A stretch of 64,000 bases of DNA from Chloroflexota bacterium (GTDB taxonomy: Bacteria; Chloroflexota; Anaerolineae; UBA7937; B3-Chlor). Where the stretch lies: assembly GCA_030603665.1 (NCBI GenBank), contig JAUVXJ010000010.1, positions 1-64,000 of the forward strand, written 5' to 3'. Below are positions 18,797-26,581 of this stretch, piece by piece (the stretch's first letter is position 1; the number at the start of each line of letters is the position of its first letter). Below the pieces are notes generated by a model. It made no database searches and was not told the origin of the DNA. It saw only the letters and a list, made by a program, of their open reading frames with translations. The position numbers and the translations under genes are program-made.

Positions 18797-19648
18797 TCAC
18801 ATTTGAATGCCTGCCTTCGATGCTTTCTCCACCAAGTAGTTGACGAAAGCGGAGCAAGCGACGAGCATGAACTTCGCGTCTTCGAAATCTAGAGTGGGCT
18901 CCTTCAGCAAGGCATGGCGGATGCCTTCCTCTTGGCTCGAGTATCCGTACAGACTGCTGAATGCAGCCTTCAGTGCACCATGCAGCCCAATTGCATCCTC
19001 GACCACTTTCAGAGCCTGGCCCAACGTCGCCTTGCTATCACCTGTCATCAGCTGACAGAGTGCTTCGACGGCGAGGATGGATTCCTTCACTGAGTTCGTA
19101 TAGTCAGGCGCTTCTCTGTCTGAGAGCTTAAGCAAGGCAGTCTGCAGATGGTTTCGAACAGGGCTCAACGAGTCGGGCACCTCTAAGGCGCTCTCGATCT
19201 CGGCAATCTCTTCTTCCGAGGTGATACGCGAGATCCGGCCGCCCACGAAACGAAAGGCGGACACCTCTCGCTTGAGCATGTCGTTGCAGGCCTGCATGAA
19301 CGGGTCTGTCACCTCCCCATACTTGTCAGGGTAGTTCTGCGCGACGAACTCGACGAAGTTGTATGCCTCGTACCACTGACACTCGTGGAAGTCCTCTCTC
19401 ACCAAGGTTAGGGCAATGTCCCACGGAGCAGGGAGTGTGTCAAGCGGCCGCTTGAAGTAGTCTCGCCATAGTCGTGGGAAGAGTATCCGCATAGGAGGGC
19501 TCTTGGACACGTCGTCATACCTCATCTGCGTCCAGATGCGCTCGGTCAAGACGTTCCAGAGCCCGATCCTCAAGTCGCTGTCCATGCTGTCGGTCTGCAT
19601 GACACTCTTTGGTTTTGTGATACCGATTCTGTCGGAGAATGCGCTCAT
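18797..19648 (-). CDS. AbiJ-NTD4-type abortive-infection-like protein
   Basis: A 283-residue protein. The N-terminal about 120 residues match the AbiJ_NTD4 type (MSAFSDRIG, SMDSDLRIGLWNVLTERIW, PWDIALTLVREDFHECQWYEAYNFVEF). The C-terminal 130 residues look like the HEPN-type helical domain common in these proteins (SVKESILAVEALCQLMTGD, then FVNYLVEKA). HEPN domains in such proteins usually act as RNases during phage infection. The start overlaps the stop of the YgjP-type gene by 4 bases, so the two are translationally coupled. Role in defence is inferred. Confidence 0.75.
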   Translation of the reverse strand: MSAFSDRIGITKPKSVMQTDSMDSDLRIGLWNVLTERIWTQMRYDDVSKSPPMRILFPRLWRDYFKRPLDTLPAPWDIALTLVREDFHECQWYEAYNFVEFVAQNYPDKYGEVTDPFMQACNDMLKREVSAFRFVGGRISRITSEEEIAEIESALEVPDSLSPVRNHLQTALLKLSDREAPDYTNSVKESILAVEALCQLMTGDSKATLGQALKVVEDAIGLHGALKAAFSSLYGYSSQEEGIRHALLKEPTLDFEDAKFMLVACSAFVNYLVEKASKAGIQM

Positions 19649-20391
19649 GGTGTCTCTTCCCGGTGCATCTTGTTGGCATCGAGCCAGGCAGGGACAAAGC
19701 GCCAGGCTGAGCGGAGGCTCTCGTGTTTCTCCGCGTAGTCAGGTTCGTGATGTCGCAGAAGCGCCCAGAACTCGCGCGAGTGATTCAGTCGCTCGGTGTG
19801 GCAGAGTTCGTGTAGCAGCACGTACCTGATCAGGTCTTCGGGGATGAAAAGCAGCTTCAAGTTGAGGCTAACGGTCCTGCGTCTCGAACAGCTCGCCCAT
19901 CTGGTTCGCTGAGACTTGACGAGAACTCTGTTCAAGTTGAAGCTGCGCTCCTCAGCCAAACGCATGAGCCACTCTTTGACATGCTTGTGTGTCTTGCGGT
20001 TCAGCCATCGTCGAAGGGCGGCCTTACAGGCTTCGATGTCATTGGTATCGCCGAAGACCATCAGGCGGTTCCCTGGTCGTTCAACAGCAGTCACGCGTGG
20101 CGAATCCGTTGGCCTGTAATCAACCGCCCACTCCTCACCAATCCCCCTCAAGGCCACACGTTCGGGCCGCACCCCAGAAAGTTCCGGTTGGTAGAACTCG
20201 CGCTGAGTCTCAATCCGTTCGGCTGCCTTCTCAAGCCACCGTCGTTTCCTGTGCAGTAACTCGGGAATCCGGGCATGGTCGAACCCTTTCGGCACGACAA
20301 CCACCAAGCCTTCGCGCAGCGACATCTTGAGCCGGGCGTGCCTAGCTCGGGAGCTTTCTTTGACCGTGTAGTCAGGTTTCGAGCTCAGCAT
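19645..20391 (-). CDS. YgjP-type (DUF45) metallopeptidase of restriction-modification operons
   Basis: A 248-residue zinc metallopeptidase-like protein of the DUF45/YgjP family. The metal-binding HELCHTERLNH motif (HExxH plus a downstream His) is at about residue 205, preceded by the family block RTRWASCSRRRTVSLNLKLL. Genes of this family are often embedded in type I restriction-modification operons next to hsdR, as here; the substrate is unknown. Its start overlaps the end of the HsdR-like gene by 7 bases and its end overlaps the AbiJ-like gene by 4. Confidence 0.85.
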   Translation of the reverse strand: MLSSKPDYTVKESSRARHARLKMSLREGLVVVVPKGFDHARIPELLHRKRRWLEKAAERIETQREFYQPELSGVRPERVALRGIGEEWAVDYRPTDSPRVTAVERPGNRLMVFGDTNDIEACKAALRRWLNRKTHKHVKEWLMRLAEERSFNLNRVLVKSQRTRWASCSRRRTVSLNLKLLFIPEDLIRYVLLHELCHTERLNHSREFWALLRHHEPDYAEKHESLRSAWRFVPAWLDANKMHREETP

Positions 20392-21446
20392 TGCTCGTCA
20401 TCACCTGTAAATCGAACCTTCTTCAGCAGCCGAATGCACCGGTCCACGAAATCGTTGTCGCTTCCGTGCAACTCCCGGCCCTTGAACTGGGTTGCGAGCA
20501 CGATCGTGAACTCCCGGTAGAGTTCAGTGTCCATGTAGCTCTGCAAAAACCAGTTCTTGAAGCATTTCTCGGCTGCCTTGGCCACAATGGCCGTGGCCAC
20601 CGCTAGGGCATCGGCGTCGGGGATTCCATCAACCCGCTTGGCGACTTCCAGAGCGATGGAGTCGACAATCGGGCGTTCAGCTTCTTGGATGACGTCCACG
20701 ACTTGGCTCGAGAGGTCTTCAAGCTCCTTGAGCAAGGAGATACCCGCTAGTGTTCCGGCTCGTTTCTGCTCGATGATCCGCTTGGGCCTCTCGCTAAGAG
20801 GGCGGACGTCCTCATCCTCATCGAGACGAATCCTGATCTCGGCGTCGAGCATCGCCTCTATCTCGAGCGCCATAGCGCCTGGATTCATATCCTTGATCTT
20901 GGTGAGGTAGTTCTCGTCGAGCTTGTACGTTGGAAAGTCATCCTCAATCTGTTTGACGTCGACATGCTCCGTGATGAGTTGCCGGGTCTTGGCCCCGTCC
21001 TCCTCTGTTATCTCGAAGTGCTCTTTGGGATAGAACTTCTTCCGATAGAGCATGTACAACTTGCAGAGCCATGAGTAGTCCCCAATGAAGGGACGGAGGA
21101 ACTCGTCAGGCTCCAGGGTCTCGTAAAGGATGCGGACGTCTCGGAACAGCCGCTCGAAGTCCTCCCTCTTCTCATCATCGTCGTTGAGCATGATTAGCGC
21201 CTGCATGGCGCTCTGGTGAGTACCGTCGCGGGGGATATTGGAGAACAGTCCAATGATCCGCTCCATGCGGTCCTTGAACATGTCGTGAAACTTCTGGAAC
21301 GGGAAGGCAACGTCGCCCAGTTCGCTCTTGTCGTAGTTCAGGGCGTCGTTGAGATCCTCGAAGATGCCGAAGTAGTCCAGAATGAGGCCATGCTCCTTGA
21401 TGAATCCCTCAGTCAGGCTCCCCTTCCTCTCATGTGTTGCGCCCAC
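20385..21446 (-). CDS. Stand-alone C-terminal region of type I restriction subunit HsdR
   Basis: A 353-residue protein corresponding to the C-terminal helical third of type I restriction subunit R (EHGLILDYFGIFEDLNDALNYD at the start of similarity, then FERLFRDVRILYETLEPDEF). The nuclease and helicase domains of a full HsdR of about 1000 residues are absent. Yet GTG 21446 has AAAGG 7 bases upstream and the frame is intact, and the gene is coupled to the next two. It is thus either a freshly truncated hsdR or a retained separate domain. No hsdM or hsdS is present. Confidence 0.75.
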   Translation of the reverse strand: MGATHERKGSLTEGFIKEHGLILDYFGIFEDLNDALNYDKSELGDVAFPFQKFHDMFKDRMERIIGLFSNIPRDGTHQSAMQALIMLNDDDEKREDFERLFRDVRILYETLEPDEFLRPFIGDYSWLCKLYMLYRKKFYPKEHFEITEEDGAKTRQLITEHVDVKQIEDDFPTYKLDENYLTKIKDMNPGAMALEIEAMLDAEIRIRLDEDEDVRPLSERPKRIIEQKRAGTLAGISLLKELEDLSSQVVDVIQEAERPIVDSIALEVAKRVDGIPDADALAVATAIVAKAAEKCFKNWFLQSYMDTELYREFTIVLATQFKGRELHGSDNDFVDRCIRLLKKVRFTGDDEQC

Positions 21447-21505
21447 AAGCGTTCCTTTCTACTTGTTCGATTTGCCCCCCCTTTTGAGCACTGGCTTCAT
21501 CCTGC

Positions 21506-22537
21506 CTACAACTCTGACGTCGCTACGGCTCTAATGAAATCCAGTAGCCGTTCGGCGGCCCCGATGCCCTGTTTGATCCTCTCGATGTCAGCCGCTTCTG
21601 GCATCTTTCCCTCATGCACGATCTTGTTTCGGAACTTGTTGAGGTGGATGCATGCACCTATGATGTCTTCGCCCTTCTGCCCATTTCCTTCGGGACCCCC
21701 AGGCATGCGCCGGTTCAGCCAATGGTTCAACTCGTCTTTGTCCAGCACGGACGGCAGGAGCTCGTTCAGATGGACACTCATACCTTTACGCTTTGCCCGC
21801 GAGATACCTCTTCTCTCACAGCGTTCCCTAACGAAGGGAAACAGCGCTACCTCAAGGGCTGACAGTGCTTCAACGGCGGCCACCCGATACTGACCCCTTT
21901 CAAAGTGCTGCTTGGCATTAGCCAGCAGGGTCTTGCTCAGAGTATAGTTGTCCTCTTTCCGCCGGATGTAGGCACGGACATCCTGCCATTTGATCTCGTC
22001 TAACTCGACACAATGATCGTAGAAGTGATCAGATCCGGGTATTAAGTGCATGATTCCAAAACCAACGCCTCTGTAGGCCTTTGTGGATTCACCAAGCTCA
22101 TCTATCCATTTCGCACGCGCATAGCGGAGAAAGTCATTCACTTTCCTCTTAGCAATGGGTGTCGAATCCACCCAATATTGCTGCAGCTCGGCCCTGACAT
22201 ATGAGAGCATTCTATTGAGATACTCCTCTGTCAGCTGTTGGGCCACCTCTGCGAATTCTTCTTCGGTGACATGGTCTGCACTCCGCCCCTCAACGCGCAT
22301 GACGACTCGGCTGCAAACAAGTGGACCAACAGGTCTGAACGACTCTTTGCCATCAGCGTCAAAGCCGTCAAATTCCAGGTCATCGTAGGCAACACATTGT
22401 GGATCCAGATTCAGAAAGACGGTCCCCCTTAGCTTTCCTTTTTCAAACGGAAAGATGAGATCATCTTGATCGCCGGGTACCCAAGCCTTGAGGGCGATTT
22501 TGGGAATCTCTAGATGTAGTTGAAGAGTGCGTTTCAT
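21506..22537 (-). CDS. HEPN-domain hypothetical protein
   Basis: A 343-residue protein from ATG 22537, which is preceded by GGGAGAGGACG. The N-terminal 200 residues are unrecognised, with acidic and beta-rich stretches. The C-terminal part (about 215-343) has the features of a HEPN RNase/nucleotide-binding domain: AAVEALSALEVALFPFVRER, then the catalytic RxxxxH motif as RNKIVH (about residue 305). The start codon overlaps a TGA belonging to the probable original end of the DUF4062 gene upstream, so the two seem to form one unit. A role as toxin or defence RNase is inferred from the motif and neighbourhood. Confidence 0.65.
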   Translation of the reverse strand: MKRTLQLHLEIPKIALKAWVPGDQDDLIFPFEKGKLRGTVFLNLDPQCVAYDDLEFDGFDADGKESFRPVGPLVCSRVVMRVEGRSADHVTEEEFAEVAQQLTEEYLNRMLSYVRAELQQYWVDSTPIAKRKVNDFLRYARAKWIDELGESTKAYRGVGFGIMHLIPGSDHFYDHCVELDEIKWQDVRAYIRRKEDNYTLSKTLLANAKQHFERGQYRVAAVEALSALEVALFPFVRERCERRGISRAKRKGMSVHLNELLPSVLDKDELNHWLNRRMPGGPEGNGQKGEDIIGACIHLNKFRNKIVHEGKMPEAADIERIKQGIGAAERLLDFIRAVATSEL

Positions 22538-22562
22538 CGTCCTCTCCCAATGTAGTTCTCCA

Positions 22563-23408
22563 CTAGCTTCTTGGTGGGGTTCTACTTCGTCGAAGAGCTG
22601 GCGAAGCGCTGCGGCCACGATCCCCGCGCACCCAGCGACCTGTCCACTCATCGACAGCTGTGGAATACATGCCTATTCGTGTCCGGTTGCAGTTGTAGTA
22701 GTGTTCCCAGCAGCATTCATAGCAGCGCCCGTACTCCTGCCCCTGCTGGAAGTACCTGAGAACTCTCTTGCCCTTCTTGCGCCCCCTGGTCGTGGTCGCG
22801 GCTCTGGCGACGAAGGGGGTTCCAGCCGTCGTGGTGAGTTGCTGCGCGTCAGACGCATTCAGCTGCGTTCTCAGCCCATCGATGGCGAGGATCTGCTCGT
22901 CATGCAGCTGATGCAACTCAGTGCTGACATCTGTGCCTAGGGTGACCTCACCGGGCCTGCGGAACTTGGTACTCACCAGTGACGACAGATCGTCCTGCAC
23001 CGTGTTGGCCAGCTCCTCAGGGGTGGAGAAGCTTCCGCGGAAGTATCCTTCGTCGAAGTCCTCCAGCCGTCGGATGAAGTCCTGTTGCCTGTCTTCTCTC
23101 TTTGTCGCCTGCTGGACGTAGATGAGAACGTCCTTCTCGCAGTTTCTTGCTTCCGAGAACTCCATCTCGGTGACCGATACCTCCTGGCCGGGTGGTATCG
23201 AGCCATACCGCGACCCGCATATGCCGATGTAGACGTCGCATTCCCTTACCATTTCCAGGCACGTCTCTCGAGGCGACTTGGGCCGGGCGCCAATGGTCTC
23301 CGCGCGGACAGCTTCAAACCGCATGCCGGAGGTGGCCTTCTCTACTGCGTCCCGTTCCAGCTGGAGATCTTCCATCGGGGAGCTAATGAAGATTCTGAGC
23401 TTGCTCAT
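22563..23408 (-). CDS. DUF4062 domain protein with disturbed 3' end
   Basis: A 281-residue frame whose first about 90 residues are a DUF4062 domain (LRIFISSPMEDLQLERDAVE, then CDVYIGICGSRYGSIPPGQE), a TIR/Rossmann-like module found in predicted conflict-system proteins. The last about 20 residues (after ...WTGRWVRGDRG) become low-complexity and Arg/Ser-rich. Switching frame at a G4 run (22622-22625) gives AAALRQLFDEVEP. A second switch at 22576-22579 gives TKKLVENYIGRGR with a TGA overlapping the next start. I infer two small indels (or sequencing errors) and an original end at 22534. Confidence 0.7.
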   Translation of the reverse strand: MSKLRIFISSPMEDLQLERDAVEKATSGMRFEAVRAETIGARPKSPRETCLEMVRECDVYIGICGSRYGSIPPGQEVSVTEMEFSEARNCEKDVLIYVQQATKREDRQQDFIRRLEDFDEGYFRGSFSTPEELANTVQDDLSSLVSTKFRRPGEVTLGTDVSTELHQLHDEQILAIDGLRTQLNASDAQQLTTTAGTPFVARAATTTRGRKKGKRVLRYFQQGQEYGRCYECCWEHYYNCNRTRIGMYSTAVDEWTGRWVRGDRGRSASPALRRSRTPPRS

Positions 23409-23877
23409 GGCCTAGTGTTGAAGTGCGTCTTCTGGGTTACAGCCGGCGAGCGCGGCAAGAGGCTCACTGTTAATCGGAATCCTCATCCATACGTCGGTCA
23501 TCGTGGGCCTCGACCTCCTCCCTCTGCCGGTCGGACCGAATCCCTACGGCGCCCCGGGTAATTGAACCCGGGAAGACCGGCCACTCTCTTCTGGTGTATC
23601 GGGTCTCGGACATGCCACTGAAGGTGGGCAATTCTGCAAGTGCGACAGTCCAGCGACCCTCTTCTCGCAGGATTCCCTTCCTCGCTAGTCATCTACCGGC
23701 AGTCTCTGAGGACAGACGGGACGAGGCATGCGTCTCAGACGCTCATCGAAGTAGAGGCGAAGCCACTAGATGATAGCACAAAAGGAGAGGGAGGGCAAGC
23801 GGGGTTGCCCATTGTGGGGCGAGGCCCGGCTGCTGGGAGATCTGCTGTCGCTTTGAGCGGAACTGAACGTCCTGGAT
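23409..23877. other. Gap with no recognisable gene
   Basis: No coding frame I can support. A compact hairpin CCCGGGT/ACCCGGG occurs at 23553-23572. The sequence before the type ISP fragment shows no similarity I recognise. Confidence 0.4.
23553..23572. other. Small GC-rich hairpin
   Basis: CCCGGGT and ACCCGGG are separated by a 6-base loop (AATTGA). No T tract follows on either strand, so it is not a standard terminator. Its function is unknown. Confidence 0.3.
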
Positions 23878-24084
23878 GTGTACGCCGTCGACGGCGAGCT
23901 GGAGGTGTGGGACTTCTACATCGGCGGCTATCAGGTGCTCCACAAGTGGCTCAAGGACCGCAAGAGGCGCACCCTCTCCTACGACGACGTCACCCACTAC
24001 GGCAAGATCGTGGTGGCCCTCAAGGAGACCATGCGTCTCATGGTGGAGATTGACGAGGTGATCCCCTCCTGGCCTATTGAGTAG
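23878..24084 (+). pseudogene. 3' remnant of a type ISP restriction-modification enzyme
   Basis: A 68-residue frame reading VWDFYIGGYQVLHKWLKDRK, then RRTLSYDDVTHYGKIVVALK and ETMRLMVEIDEVIPSWPIE. This is the conserved C-terminal (target-recognition side) end of single-chain type ISP enzymes, normally over 1000 residues long. Nothing of the nuclease, helicase or methylase domains remains. It is a deletion remnant within the defence region. Confidence 0.7.
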
Positions 24085-24119
24085 GTCTCTCCTCAGGTCT
24101 TGCGAACCGCGCTCGGAGG

Positions 24120-24148
24120 TTGCTGGTTTACCTTGCGTGTGCTATAAT
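24120..24148 (+). promoter_or_regulatory. Promoter of the AbiE-type operon
   Basis: TTGCTG (24120-24125) and a perfect TATAAT (24143-24148) with a 17-base spacer. The expected start, about 24155, leaves a leader of only about 20 bases. AbiEi-type antitoxins normally repress their own promoter by binding inverted repeats; I did not find a clear one here. Confidence 0.6.
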
Positions 24149-24173
24149 CGGCCTGCGGAGCCGAATAGACAAC

Positions 24174-25010
24174 ATGAAAGGTAACGCTGCTGTGCGAACA
24201 CCGACTCTAGGACCAAACAGTGCAGATCTGCTCGTGCGCCTTAGCAGCGCGGACAAGGGGGTCTTCTCTATCGAAGATGCCCAAGCCATCACTGGCTGGG
24301 GTTACCACCGAACAGCGGACCTTGTCCGAAAACTGGCGCGCACGCGCTGGCTGGTGCGACTAGTCCCCGGCAAGTACCTCATCATCCCACTGGAGGCGGG
24401 GCTAGAAGGCTTCCCCATGTCCGACAGGTACGTCATCGCTCGCGAGGTGCTGGGCTCAGTGCCGTACTACATCTCGCACTACAGTGCCATGGAACTGCAG
24501 CAGATGACTACTCAACCGGTCAACACCGTCTTCGTCATAGTCCGCCGACAGCGCCGGAGCCGTATGATCGCCAGCGTGGAGTACCGCTTCGTGTACGCAA
24601 GCCCTGGATCGTTTTGGGGCTGGGAAGAGATATGGGCTACACCGCAAGAGCAGGTGCAGGTCAGCGATCTGGAGAGGACACTTCTCGACGGTGCGGCTCG
24701 CCCCGATCTGTGCGGTGGGATAGGCGAGGTAGGCAGGGGACTGTGGCTGCGCAGAGATGACCTCGACGAAGCTCGGCTGCTGGAGTACGCGAAGCGCCTG
24801 GATCACAAGGCCGCCGCAAGGCGCATAGGGTTCTTGCTGAAAACGCATGACCTGGGGCGACCGGAAACCTTGCGCATCCTTAAAGACTTCGGCAAGGCCG
24901 GCTATGACCCGCTTGACCCCACCTTGCCAGATGAGGGGCCGCACGACCCTGACTGGAGACTGCGCATCAATCTCGACCCCGAGGAACTGAAGGCCTCTGT
25001 ATGGACGTGA
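24174..25010 (+). CDS. AbiEi-type antitoxin of a type IV toxin-antitoxin system
   Basis: A 278-residue protein from ATG 24174. It has an N-terminal winged-helix region (VFSIEDAQAITGWGYHRTADLVRKL, about residues 25-75). The AbiEi antitoxin domain follows with the family block SVPYYISHYSAMELQQMTTQ and SDLERTLLDGAARPD. AbiEi proteins repress transcription and counteract the AbiEii nucleotidyltransferase. The stop is 4 bases before the toxin gene. The Shine-Dalgarno is weak, consistent with the short leader. Confidence 0.85.
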   Translation: MKGNAAVRTPTLGPNSADLLVRLSSADKGVFSIEDAQAITGWGYHRTADLVRKLARTRWLVRLVPGKYLIIPLEAGLEGFPMSDRYVIAREVLGSVPYYISHYSAMELQQMTTQPVNTVFVIVRRQRRSRMIASVEYRFVYASPGSFWGWEEIWATPQEQVQVSDLERTLLDGAARPDLCGGIGEVGRGLWLRRDDLDEARLLEYAKRLDHKAAARRIGFLLKTHDLGRPETLRILKDFGKAGYDPLDPTLPDEGPHDPDWRLRINLDPEELKASVWT

Positions 25011-25014
25011 GTCA

Positions 25015-25818
25015 ATGATCCCGCAGTCTGAGGTGTTCAAGATTGCCCGTCAGGATAGAGTCGGCGAGCGAGTCATCGAGAAGGACTATGTCTTGAGCTG
25101 GGCCCTGATCGCTGTCGCGGAGAGCGAACTCAAAGATCACGTGGCTTTCAAAGGAGGTACGGCTCTCAAGAAGGTCTACTTTCCCGAGTATCGCTTCTCT
25201 GAAGACTTGGACTTCACCTTGCCCGGCAATCTGCCGCATGATGACCTTCTTGTCTCGCTTCAGGAACTGCTCCCGTCACTGCTGGGGAGAGTGAACCTTC
25301 GGGTGGAATTGAGCAGCGCGGACTTGAGCACGTTTGGCAGCACCACCGTTCAGGCCAGCTACATCGGCCCGCTCCAGGCGAGCATGGGGAGTCGCACCCT
25401 GAAGATGGACTTCACTCGCGGGGAGATGTTGGTGAACTCGCCGACATCGGAGGTGCTGAGGGCACCTTACAGCGACTACCCGAAGTCCGTGAGACTGCCT
25501 GCCTATACGCTTAACGAGATCTTGGCCGAGAAGCTTTGTGCTCTTATGGGTAGGACGGAACCTCGCGACCTGTACGACGTGTATTGGGTTCTGGAGGCTA
25601 CGACGGTCGATCCCGTATTCTTGTCTCACGACTTTATGGCCAAGGCCGAGCACAAGGGGCACGACCCAGCTCGGCTCGATATGCTGCTCCAAGGAAAGGC
25701 GTCGAGGTTCGAGAGTCAATGGGACAAGCGGCTGGCCCAACAAGTCCAGGACCTGCCTCAGTTTGATCCAGTGATGCGGGCGGTGCGCCGTCACGTTCGA
25801 CAGCTGGAGCTAGGCTAG
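25015..25818 (+). CDS. AbiEii/AbiGii-family nucleotidyltransferase toxin
   Basis: A 267-residue toxin-type nucleotidyltransferase. The catalytic core is visible as FKGGTALKK and, 12 residues on, RFSEDLDFTL (the GG(S/T)...DxD motif), with KMDFTRGEML and the RDLYDVYWVL block further on. Members transfer nucleotides to tRNA or other targets and cause growth arrest during phage infection. All key residues appear intact, so with the preceding gene this seems a functional AbiE module, unlike its decayed neighbours. Confidence 0.87.
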   Translation: MIPQSEVFKIARQDRVGERVIEKDYVLSWALIAVAESELKDHVAFKGGTALKKVYFPEYRFSEDLDFTLPGNLPHDDLLVSLQELLPSLLGRVNLRVELSSADLSTFGSTTVQASYIGPLQASMGSRTLKMDFTRGEMLVNSPTSEVLRAPYSDYPKSVRLPAYTLNEILAEKLCALMGRTEPRDLYDVYWVLEATTVDPVFLSHDFMAKAEHKGHDPARLDMLLQGKASRFESQWDKRLAQQVQDLPQFDPVMRAVRRHVRQLELG

Positions 25819-26026
25819 GGCAGCCGGAATCACCAAACACCGATCACAGATCGGCATTCACGCTGGAACGCGACTGCATTCCTATGAACTTGAAGAAGCG
25901 GCTCCTCCATCGTTTAGGCTCAGTCTGGTTTCTGACGCCTACGGCAATCCGGTGATGATCTCCCGATATTCGGCCTCATCATCTGAGTTGAAGCTGCGTC
26001 AAATCCAAGGACTGGTTAGTAGGTGA
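25814..26026 (+). other. Protein-like open frame without a start codon
   Basis: A 70-codon open frame overlapping the end of the toxin gene. It ends at TGA 26024 with a composition that looks coding (SYELEEAAPPSFRLSLVSD, then AYGNPVMISRYSASSSELKL). It has no ATG, GTG or TTG before its last third. It may be the 3' end of a deleted gene or chance; I recognise no family. Confidence 0.25.
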
Positions 26027-26088
26027 TCGAAAGCCCCTTCGCTAACTTCCACCAGGGACGGGCGAGAGCACGCAGAGAGTTTGCGATA

Positions 26089-26205
26089 CTACTCTTTCTT
26101 CTCTTTGTAGACCGACACAAACCAAAGCACTCCAACCCCCGTGAAGAATATCCCTAAACCACTCATGACTTGAAAAATGATTGTCATTACTTCAGAGGCG
26201 CCCAT
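26089..26205 (-). CDS. Small single-pass membrane protein (38 aa)
   Basis: A 38-residue frame: a short polar start (MGASEV), one strongly hydrophobic helix (about residues 7-31) and a basic/acidic cytoplasmic tail ending KEKKE. GGAGG lies about 5 bases upstream of ATG 26205. The regular layout and good ribosome site support a real small protein. Its function is unknown and it is isolated between the AbiE pair and the pentapeptide gene. Confidence 0.55.
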   Translation of the reverse strand: MGASEVMTIIFQVMSGLGIFFTGVGVLWFVSVYKEKKE

Positions 26206-26415
26206 ATCATCCTCCATTTCGCTATGAGTTTGTGAACCATGGAAGCACCCAAAGCTTGCATATTCAAGAACTCCTCTGCATAATATCCCCTGCTGGGGTT
26301 CTCTGCAGATCAATTCAGCATTGTGCCAGAGTTCCGTTCCTTGAACAATTTCAGATTTCCGGAGATTCGTAATGACACAGTGGCCCAAGGGGCTGCTCGA
26401 CCAAGTGCGCGCCTG

Positions 26416-26434
26416 TCCTGAGCTCGTCGAAGGA
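26416..26434. repeat. Interspersed palindrome TCCTGAGC-TCG-TCGAAGGA type
   Basis: A 19-base imperfect palindrome of the TCCTGAGC...GTCGAAGGA class that is scattered through many Chloroflexota and other genomes. Only one copy was noticed in the window, in the non-coding border of the accessory region. Confidence 0.5.
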
Positions 26435-26448
26435 ATGCAATTCGGCTC

Positions 26449-26510
26449 AAGCACTATGCCTGCCAGCAGCCGGTTGTCATAGCCAGCGACCTGGCGGCAC
26501 AGCTGCGAGG
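26449..26510 (+). pseudogene. Third fragment of the DUF255 gene 3' end
   Basis: Reads KHYACQQPVVIASDLAAQLR, matching the C-terminus of the intact gene ([18 protein letters not shown]) and, more closely, of the broken copy at 15491-15835 (HFACQQPVTEPEALAVAM). The 14 bases GCCTGCCAGCAGCC are identical at 15776-15789 and 26458-26471. It marks the right edge of the accessory region. Confidence 0.55.
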
Positions 26511-26581
26511 GCGCCGGGATGGCTGGGACTTCCCCACCTGCGAGACCACTGCCCTTGTTCTCTCTCGATTAGGAGGATGGA

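Noticed and set aside
14146..26448. CRISPR array, integrase or transposase in the accessory region
   Set aside because: No spaced direct-repeat array and no integrase or transposase motif was found, although gene content and flanking fragments suggest mobility.
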